Shown here piece after piece: positions 54,920 through 64,000 of a stretch of 64,000 nucleotides of DNA (its first letter is position 1; every line of letters begins with the position of its first letter). A program made the translations under genes and the position numbers. The stretch is from positions 62,001-126,000 of the forward strand of contig NW_027488946.1 of assembly GCF_050948215.1 (NCBI RefSeq), written 5' to 3'. Source of the DNA: Halictus rubicundus (Eukaryota > Arthropoda > Insecta > Hymenoptera > Halictidae). The notes below the pieces were generated by a model that was not told where the DNA came from, did not search any database, and was given only the letters and a program-made list of their open reading frames with translations.

Positions 54920-56880
54920 TCCTATCCTCTATCCTATCCTCTATCCTATCCTCTATCCTATCCTATCCTCTATCATATCCTATCCTCTATCCTATCCTAT
55001 CCTCTATCCTATCCTATCTTCTATCCTATCCTATCCTCTATCCTATCCTCTATCCTACCCTATCCTCTATCCTATTCTAGCCTCTATCCTATACTATACT
55101 CTATCCTATCATATCCTCTATCCTATCCTATCCTCTACCCTCTCCTATCCTCTATCCTCTATCCTATCCTATCCTCTATCCTATCCTTTCCTCTATCCTA
55201 TCCTATCGTCTATCCTATCCTCTATCCTATCCTATCCTCTATCCTATCAAAACCCCTACCCTATCCTCTGTCCTATCCTATCCTCTATCCTATCCTATCC
55301 TCTATCCTATCCTATCCTCTATCCTATCCTATCCTCTATCCTATCCTATCCTCTATCCTATCCTATCCTCTATCCTATCCTGTCCTCTATCCTATCCTCT
55401 ATCCTATCCTATCCTCTATCCTAACCTATCCTCTATCCTATCCTATCCTCTATCCTAACAAATCCCCTACCCTATCCTCTGTCCTATCCTATCCTCTATC
55501 CTATCCTACCCTCTATCCTATCCTATCCTCTATTATATCCTATCCTCTATCCTCTATCCTATCCTATCCTCTATCCTATCAAATCCCCTATCCTATCCTC
55601 TGTCCTATCCTATCCTCTATCCTATCGTAACCTCTATCCTATCCTATCCTCTATCCTATCCTATCTTCTATCCTATCCTATCCTCTATCCTATCCTATCC
55701 TCTATCCTATCCTATCCTCTATCCTATCCTATCCTCTATCCTATCCTCTATCCTATCCTATCCTCTATCCTAACCTATCCTCTATCCTATCCTATCTTCT
55801 ATCCTATCCTATCCTCTATCCTATCAAATCCCCTACCCTATCCTCTGTCCTATCCTATCCTCTATCCTATCCTATCCTCTATCCTATCCTATCCTCTATC
55901 CTATCCTCTATCCTATCCTCTATCCTATCCTCTATCCTATCCTATCCTCTATCATATCCTATCCTCTATCCTATCCTATCCTCTATCCTATCCTATCTTC
56001 TATCCTATCCTATCCTCTATCCTATCCTCTATCCTACCCTATCCTCTATCCTATTCTAGCCTCTATCCTATACTATACTCTATCCTATCCTATCCTCTAT
56101 CCTATCCTATCCTCTACCCTCTCCTATCCTCTATCCTCTATCCTATCCTATCCTCTATCCTATCCTTTCCTCTATCCTATCCTATCGTCTATCCTATCCT
56201 CTATCCTATCCTATCCTCTATCCTATCAAAACCCCTACCCTATCCTCTGTCCTATCCTATCCTCTATCCTATCCTATCCTCTATCCTATCCTATCCTCTA
56301 TCCTATCCTATCCTCTATCCTATCCTATCCTCTATCCTATCCTATCCTCTATCCTATCCTGTCCTCTATCCTATCCTCTATCCTATCCTATCCTCTATCC
56401 TAACCTATCCTCTATCCTATCCTATCCTCTATCCTAACAAATCCCCTACCCTATCCTCTGTCCTATCCTATCCTCTATCCTATCCTATCCTCTATCCTAT
56501 CCTATCCTCTATTATATCCTATCCTCTATCCTCTATCCTATCCTATCCTCTATCCTATCAAATCCCCTATCCTATCCTCTGTCCTATCCTATCCTCTATC
56601 CTATCGTAACCTCTATCCTATCCTATCCTCTATCCTATCCTATCTTCTATCCTATCCTATCCTCTATCCTATCCTATCCTCTATCCTATCCTATCCTCTA
56701 TCCTATCCTATCCTCTATCCTATCCTCTATCCTATCCTATCCTCTATCCTAACCTATCCTCTATCCTATCCTATCTTCTATCCTATCCTATCCTCTATCC
56801 TATCAAATCCCCTACCCTATCCTCTGTCCTATCCTATCCTCTATCCTATCCTATCCTCTATCCTATCCTATCCTCTATCC
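54920..56880. repeat. 979-bp tandem duplication
   Basis: CATATCC at 54974 matches 55953. The rare CTAG at 55077 matches 56056. CAAAACCCC at 55248 matches 56227. CAAATCCCC after TAA at 55459 matches 56438. Each offset is 979 bp. The copies are near-identical by eye apart from a few single-base differences. Confidence 0.87.
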
Positions 56881-59800
56881 TCTATCCTATCCTATCCTCT
56901 ATCCTATCAAATCCCCTATCCTATCCTCTGTCCTATCCTATCCTTTATCCTATCCTATCCTCTATCCTATCCTATCCTCCATCCTATCCTATCCTCAATC
57001 CTATACTTTCCTGTATCCTATCCAATCCTGTATCCTATCCTGTCCTCTATCCTATCCTATCCTCTATCCTGTCGTATCCTCTATCCTATCCTATCGTCTA
57101 TCCTATCCTCTATCCTATCCAATCCTCTATCCTATCCTATCCTCTATCCTATCATATCCTCTATCCTATAATATCCTCTATCCTATCGTATCCTCTATCC
57201 AATCCTCTATCCTATCCTGTCCTCTATCCTATCCTCTATCCTCTATCCTATCCTATCCTCTATCCTATCAAATCCCCTATCCTATCCTCTGTCCTATCCT
57301 ATCCTTTATCCTATCCTATCCTCTATCCTATCCTATCCTCCATCCTATCCTATCCTCAATCCTATACTTTCCTGTATCCTATCCAATCCTGTATCCTATC
57401 CTGTCCTCTACCCTATCCTATCCTCTATCCTATCCTATCCTCTATACTATCCTATCGTCTATCCTATCCTCTATCCTATCCTATACTCTATCCTATCCTA
57501 TCCTCTATCCTATCCTATCCTCTATCCTATCCTATACTCTATCCTATCCTATCCTCTATCCTATCCTATCCTCTGTCCTATCCTATCACCTTTAATATCA
57601 TATCCTCTGTCCTATCCTGTAATCTATCCTATCCTATCCTCTAACTCATCCTATCCTCTATCCTATCCGATCCTCTATCCTATCCTATCCTCTATCCTAT
57701 CCTATCCTCTATCCTACCCTATCCTCTATCCTATCCTATCCTCTATCCTATCCCATCTTCTATCCTATCCTATCCTCTATCCTATCATATCCTCTATCCC
57801 ATCCTATTCTCAGTCCAATCCTATCCTATCCTCTATCGTATCCTATTCTCTATCCTATCCAATCCTATATCGTATCCTCTATCCTATCCTATCCTCTATC
57901 CTATCCTCTATCCTATCCTCTATCCTATCCTATCCTCTATCATATCCTATCCTCTATCCTATCCTATCCTCTATCCTATCCTATCTTCTATCCTATCCTA
58001 TCCTCTATCCTATCCTCTATCCTACCCTATCCTCTATCCTATCCTCTATTCTATCCTCTATCCTATCCTCTATCCTATCCTATCCTCTATCCTATCCTAT
58101 CCTCTATCCTATCCTCTATCCTATCCTCTTTCCTATCCTATACTCTATACTATCCTATCCCCCATCCTATCCTCTATCGTATAATCTATCCTCAATCCTA
58201 TCCTCTGTCCGATACTATCCTCTATCCTATCCTGTCCTCTATCCTATCCTATCCTCTATCCTATCCTATCCGCTATCCTATCGTATCCTCTATCCCATGC
58301 TATTCTCTATCCAATCCTGTCCTATCCTTTATCGTATCCTATTCTCTATCCTATCCAATCCTATATCGTATCCTCTATCCTATCCTATCCTCTATCTTAT
58401 CCTACCCTCTATCCTATCCTATCCTTTATCCTATCCTATCCTATCATCTATCGTATCCTATTCTGTATCCTATCCTATCCTCTATCCTATCCTATCTTCT
58501 ATCCTATCCTAATCTCTATCCTATCCTATCCTCTATCCTATCCTCTATCCTATCCTATCCTCTATCCTATCCTCTATCCTATCCTCTATCCTATCCTCTA
58601 TCCTATACTATCCTCTATCCTATCCTATCCTCTATCCTATCCTATCCTCCATCCTATCCTATCCTCTATCCTATCCTATCCTCTATCGTATAATCTATCC
58701 TCAATCCTATCCTCTGTCCTATACTATCCTCTATCATATCCTATCCTCTATCCTATCCTATCCTCTATCGTATAATCTATCCTCAATCCTATCCTCTGTC
58801 CTATACTATCCTCTATCCTATCCTATCCTCTGTCCTATCCTATCACCTTTAATATCATATCCTCTGTCCTATCCTGTAATCTATCCTATCCTATCCTCTA
58901 ACTCATCCTATCCTCTATCCTATCCGATACTCTATCCTATCCTATCCTCTATCCTATCCTATCCTCTATCCTATCCTATCCTCTATCCTATCCTATCTTC
59001 TATCCCATCCTATTCTCAGTCCAATCCTATCCTATCCTCTATCGTATCCTATTCTCTATCCTATCCAATCCTATATCGTATCCTCTATCCTATCCTATCC
59101 TCTATCCTATCCTATCCTGTATCCTATCCTATCCTCTATCCTATCCCATCCTCTATCCTATCCTATCTTGCTATCCTATCCTATCCTCTATCCTATCCTA
59201 TCCTCTATCCTATCCTATCCTCTATCCTATCCTATCCTTTATCCTATCCTATCCTCTATCCTATCCTATCCTCTATCCTATCCTCTATCCTATCCTCTAT
59301 CCTATCCTCTATCCTATCCTATCCTCTATCCTATCCTCTATCCTATCCTCTATCCTATCCTATCCTCTATCCTATCCTCTATCCTATCCTATCCTCTATC
59401 CTATCCCATTCTCTATCCTATCCTATCCTCTATCCTATCCTATCCCCTATCCTATCCTATCCTCCATCCTATCCTATCCTCTATACTATCCTATCCTCTA
59501 TCGTATAATCTATCCTCAATCCTATCCTCTGTCCTATACTATCCTCTATCCTATCCTACCCTCTATCCTATCCTATCCTCTATCCTATCCTATCCCCTAT
59601 CCTATCCTATCCTCCATCCTATCCTATCCTCTATACTATCCTATCCTCTATCGTATAATCTATCCTCAATCCTATCCTCTGTCCTATACTATCCTCTATC
59701 CTATCCTACCCTCTATCCTATCCTATCCTCTATCCTATCCTATCCTCTATCCTATCCTATCCTCCATCCTATCCTATCCTCTATCCTATCCTATCCTCTA

Positions 59801-60240
59801 TCCTATCCTATCCCCCATCCTATCCTCTATCGTATAATCTATCCTCAATCCTACCCTCTGGCCGATACTATCCTCTATCCTGTCCTGTCCTCTATCCTAT
59901 CCTATCCTCTATCCTATCCTATCCTCTATCCTATCCTATCCTCTATCCAATCCTATCCTCTATCCTATCCTATCCTCTATCCTATCCTATCCTCTATCCT
60001 ATCCTATCCTCCATCCTATCCTATCCTCTATCGTATAATCTATCCTCAATCATATCCTCTGTCCTATACTATCCTCTATCCTATCCTATCCTCTATCCTA
60101 TCCTATCCTCTATCGTATAATCTATCCACAATCCTATCCTCTGTCCTATACTATCCTCTATCCTATCCTATCCTCTATCCTATCTTATCCTCTATCCTAT
60201 CCTATCCTCTATCCTATCCTATCCTCTATCCTATCCTATC
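56507..60240. repeat. 3,734-bp tandem duplication, copy 1
   Basis: Landmarks repeat at exactly 3,734 bp across the whole block: CTCTATTATATCC at 56507 and 60241, CAAATCCCC at 56559 and 60293, TTTAATATC at 57591 and 61325 and at 58848 and 62582, CAGTCC at 57811 and 61545 and at 59017 and 62751, and CTGGCCGATAC at 59857 and 63591. Nested inside are a 361-bp pair (CAAATCCCC at 56908 and 57269) and a 150-bp pair (CGTATAATC near 59,502 and 59,652). Confidence 0.9.
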
Positions 60241-63200
60241 CTCTATTATATCCTATCCTCTATCCTCTATCCTATCCTATCCTCTATCCTATCAAATCCC
60301 CTATCCTATCCTCTGTCCTATCCTATCCTCTATCCTATCGTAACCTCTATCCTATCCTATCCTCTATCCTATCCTATCTTCTATCCTATCCTATCCTCTA
60401 TCCTATCCTATCCTCTATCCTATCCTATCCTCTATCCTATCCTATCCTCTATCCTATCCTCTATCCTATCCTATCCTCTATCCTAACCTATCCTCTATCC
60501 TATCCTATCTTCTATCCTATCCTATCCTCTATCCTATCAAATCCCCTACCCTATCCTCTGTCCTATCCTATCCTCTATCCTATCCTATCCTCTATCCTAT
60601 CCTATCCTCTATCCTCTATCCTATCCTATCCTCTATCCTATCAAATCCCCTATCCTATCCTCTGTCCTATCCTATCCTTTATCCTATCCTATCCTCTATC
60701 CTATCCTATCCTCCATCCTATCCTATCCTCAATCCTATACTTTCCTGTATCCTATCCAATCCTGTATCCTATCCTGTCCTCTATCCTATCCTATCCTCTA
60801 TCCTGTCGTATCCTCTATCCTATCCTATCGTCTATCCTATCCTCTATCCTATCCAATCCTCTATCCTATCCTATCCTCTATCCTATCATATCCTCTATCC
60901 TATAATATCCTCTATCCTATCGTATCCTCTATCCAATCCTCTATCCTATCCTGTCCTCTATCCTATCCTCTATCCTCTATCCTATCCTATCCTCTATCCT
61001 ATCAAATCCCCTATCCTATCCTCTGTCCTATCCTATCCTTTATCCTATCCTATCCTCTATCCTATCCTATCCTCCATCCTATCCTATCCTCAATCCTATA
61101 CTTTCCTGTATCCTATCCAATCCTGTATCCTATCCTGTCCTCTACCCTATCCTATCCTCTATCCTATCCTATCCTCTATACTATCCTATCGTCTATCCTA
61201 TCCTCTATCCTATCCTATACTCTATCCTATCCTATCCTCTATCCTATCCTATCCTCTATCCTATCCTATACTCTATCCTATCCTATCCTCTATCCTATCC
61301 TATCCTCTGTCCTATCCTATCACCTTTAATATCATATCCTCTGTCCTATCCTGTAATCTATCCTATCCTATCCTCTAACTCATCCTATCCTCTATCCTAT
61401 CCGATCCTCTATCCTATCCTATCCTCTATCCTATCCTATCCTCTATCCTACCCTATCCTCTATCCTATCCTATCCTCTATCCTATCCCATCTTCTATCCT
61501 ATCCTATCCTCTATCCTATCATATCCTCTATCCCATCCTATTCTCAGTCCAATCCTATCCTATCCTCTATCGTATCCTATTCTCTATCCTATCCAATCCT
61601 ATATCGTATCCTCTATCCTATCCTATCCTCTATCCTATCCTCTATCCTATCCTCTATCCTATCCTATCCTCTATCATACCCTATCCTCTATCCTATCCTA
61701 TCCTCTATCCTATCCTATCTTCTATCCTATCCTATCCTCTATCCTATCCTCTATCCTACCCTATCCTCTATCCTATCCTCTATTCTATCCTCTATCCTAT
61801 CCTCTATCCTATCCTATCCTCTATCCTATCCTATCCTCTATCCTATCCTCTATCCTATCCTCTTTCCTATCCTATACTCTATACTATCCTATCCCCCATC
61901 CTATCCTCTATCGTATAATCTATCCTCAATCCTATCCTCTGTCCGATACTATCCTCTATCCTATCCTGTCCTCTATCCTATCCTATCCTCTATCCTATCC
62001 TATCCGCTATCCTATCGTATCCTCTATCCCATGCTATTCTCTATCCAATCCTGTCCTATCCTTTATCGTATCCTATTCTCTATCCTATCCAATCCTATAT
62101 CGTATCCTCTATCCTATCCTATCCTCTATCTTATCCTACCCTCTATCCTATCCTATCCTTTATCCTATCCTATCCTATCATCTATCGTATCCTATTCTGT
62201 ATCCTATCCTATCCTCTATCCTATCCTATCTTCTATCCTATCCTAATCTCTATCCTATCCTATCCTCTATCCTATCCTCTATCCTATCCTATCCTCTATC
62301 CTATCCTCTATCCTATCCTCTATCCTATCCTCTATCCTATACTATCCTCTATCCTATCCTATCCTCTATCCTATCCTATCCTCCATCCTATCCTATCCTC
62401 TATCCTATCCTATCCTCTATCGTATAATCTATCCTCAATCCTATCCTCTGTCCTATACTATCCTCTATCATATCCTATCCTCTATCCTATCCTATCCTCT
62501 ATCGTATAATCTATCCTCAATCCTATCCTCTGTCCTATACTATCCTCTATCCTATCCTATCCTCTGTCCTATCCTATCACCTTTAATATCATATCCTCTG
62601 TCCTATCCTGTAATCTATCCTATCCTATCCTCTAACTCATCCTATCCTCTATCCTATCCGATACTCTATCCTATCCTATCCTCTATCCTATCCTATCCTC
62701 TATCCTATCCTATCCTCTATCCTATCCTATCTTCTATCCCATCCTATTCTCAGTCCAATCCTATCCTATCCTCTATCGTATCCTATTCTCTATCCTATCC
62801 AATCCTATATCGTATCCTCTATCCTATCCTATCCTCTATCCTATCCTATCCTGTATCCTATCCTATCCTCTATCCTATCCCATCCTCTATCCTATCCTAT
62901 CTTGCTATCCTATCCTATCCTCTATCCTATCCTATCCTCTATCCTATCCTATCCTCTATCCTATCCTATCCTTTATCCTATCCTATCCTCTATCCTATCC
63001 TATCCTCTATCCTATCCTCTATCCTATCCTCTATCCTATCCTCTATCCTATCCTATCCTCTATCCTATCCTCTATCCTATCCTCTATCCTATCCTATCCT
63101 CTATCCTATCCTCTATCCTATCCTATCCTCTATCCTATCCCATTCTCTATCCTATCCTATCCTCTATCCTATCCTATCCCCTATCCTATCCTATCCTCCA

Positions 63201-63950
63201 TCCTATCCTATCCTCTATACTATCCTATTCTCTATCGTATAATCTATCCTCAATCCTATCCTCTGTCCTATACTATCCTCTATCCTATCCTACCCTCTAT
63301 CCTATCCTATCCTCTATCCTATCCTATCCCCTATCCTATCCTATCCTCCATCCTATCCTATCCTCTATACTATCCTATCCTCTATCGTATAATCTATCCT
63401 CAATCCTATCCTCTGTCCTATACTATCCTCTATCCTATCCTACCCTCTATCCTATCCTATCCTCTATCCTATCCTATCCTCTATCCTATCCTATCCTCCA
63501 TCCTATCCTATCCTCTATCCTATCCTATCCTCTATCCTATCCTATCCCCCATCCTATCCTCTATCGTATAATCTATCCTCAATCCTACCCTCTGGCCGAT
63601 ACTATCCTCTATCCTGTCCTGTCCTCTATCCTATCCTATCCTCTATCCTATCCTATCCTCTATCCTATCCTATCCTCTATCCAATCCTATCCTCTATCCT
63701 ATCCTATCCTCTATCCTATCCTATCCTCTATCCTATCCTATCCTCCATCCTATCCTATCCTCTATCGTATAATCTATCCTCAATCATATCCTCTGTCCTA
63801 TACTATCCTCTATCCTATCCTATCCTCTATCCTATCCTATCCTCTATCGTATAATCTATCCTCAATCCTATCCTCTGTCCTATACTATCCTCTATCCTAT
63901 CCTATCCTCTATCCTATCTTATCCTCTATCCTATCCTATCCTCTATCCTA
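60241..63950. repeat. 3,734-bp tandem duplication, copy 2
   Basis: It follows copy 1 directly and keeps every landmark with no net change in length over about 3.7 kb. Only scattered base differences are seen, for example CCTCAATCC near 63,860 where copy 1 has CCACAATCC near 60,127, and CTATTCTCTATCG near 63,228 where copy 1 has CTATCCTCTATCG. The nested 361-bp pair (60642 and 61003) and 150-bp pair (near 63,236 and 63,386) are kept. Matching stops at about 63,950. Confidence 0.9.
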
Positions 63951-64000
63951 TCATATCCTCCATCCTATCCTATCCTCTATCCTATCCTATCCTCTATCGT

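Larger units (their letters stand above)
1..64000. repeat. 17-bp satellite array, TC(TATCC)3, filling the window
   Basis: Every part of the window is built from the unit TC(TATCC)3, whose complement is (GGATA)3GA. Units with one, two or four pentamers (7, 12 and 22 bp) are mixed in. At 17 bp each, about 3,700 units would fill the window. The consensus + strand has no G, and nearly every G seen is a point change in a variant unit (TCGTAT, CCTGTCC, CCGATCC, TATGCTATCC). The array reaches both ends of the window, so its true length is larger. I find no stretch of non-repeat sequence and no sign of an inserted element. The likely role is structural heterochromatin (centromere, pericentromere, subtelomere or sex chromosome). 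That role is inferred from the repeat type and is not shown by the sequence. Confidence 0.98.
54680..64000. repeat. Domain IV of the satellite array
   Basis: This part lacks the ATCATTTCCTCTATTCG cassette. It carries CAGTCC cassettes at 54832, 57811, 59017, 61545 and 62751, and CTTTAATATC variants with TTT at 57591, 58848, 61325 and 62582. CAAATCCCC or CAAAACCCC variants lie near 55248, 55459, 56227, 56438, 56559, 56908, 57269, 60293, 60642 and 61003. Many CGTATAATCTATCC variants are present. It is organised mainly as a 979-bp tandem duplication followed by a 3,734-bp tandem duplication. The array continues past the window end. Confidence 0.8.

Noticed and set aside
1..64000. A CRISPR array
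   Set aside because: There are no unique spacers between constant repeats. The whole sequence is one short tandem repeat with point variants, and no cas gene is present.
1..64000. A telomere array
   Set aside because: TATCC/GGATA with a TC interruption differs from the TTAGGG, TTTAGGG and TTAGG types, and the kilobase block duplications and internal variants are typical of satellites.
1..64000. A field of GATA-factor binding sites
   Set aside because: GATA occurs three times per unit on the minus strand, but in the context GGATAG. The usual WGATAR consensus needs A or T before GATA, which only variant units supply.
1..64000. Human satellite III-like (GGAAT)n DNA
   Set aside because: The pentamer here is GGATA, not GGAAT, and is regularly interrupted by GA to make 17 bp. 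The resemblance is only in style.

Overview
This 64 kb window is one uninterrupted block of satellite DNA. I find no gene, RNA gene, transposon, CRISPR array or unique sequence in it. The basic unit is 17 bp, TC(TATCC)3 on the + strand, or (GGATA)3GA on the other. Shorter and longer forms differ only in the number of TATCC pentamers (7, 12 and 22 bp). The consensus + strand has no G at all (7 C, 7 T, 3 A per unit). A non-coding tandem array of this size and simplicity points to a eukaryotic chromosome, most likely centromeric, pericentromeric, subtelomeric or sex-chromosome heterochromatin. The species cannot be told from the sequence. The unit resembles pentameric satellites in style but is not the vertebrate or plant telomere repeat.

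The array is not uniform. Rare variant units act as landmarks and divide it into domains. Domain I (about 1-15,600) carries ACTGTATTATATCC, CAAATTCTACCC, ATTAACTATCC and CGTGTAATC variants. Domain II (about 15,600-18,500) is marked by CAGTCC-containing and CTTTAATATC variants. Domain III (about 18,500-54,680) carries 26 copies of a divergent cassette with the core ATCATTTCCTCTATTCG. Domain IV (about 54,680-64,000) returns to the domain II variants and adds CAAATCCCC variants.

Large tandem duplications sit on top of the 17-bp repeat. The clearest offsets are 1,011 bp, 694 bp nested in about 3,005 bp, 1,778 bp, 1,007 bp nested in 2,689 bp, about 3.6-3.9 kb (three copies), 2,667 bp, 1,970/1,479 bp, 979 bp and 3,734 bp. 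This higher-order layering is what repeated unequal exchange or conversion would leave, although assembly error in such a repeat must be excluded.

The long open frames on the + strand (up to about 2,900 codons) come from base composition. The strand lacks G and AA, so it cannot form stop codons, while the opposite strand has TAG in every unit. They encode a 17-residue periodic Ser/Tyr/Pro/Leu/Ile string and should not be annotated as proteins.
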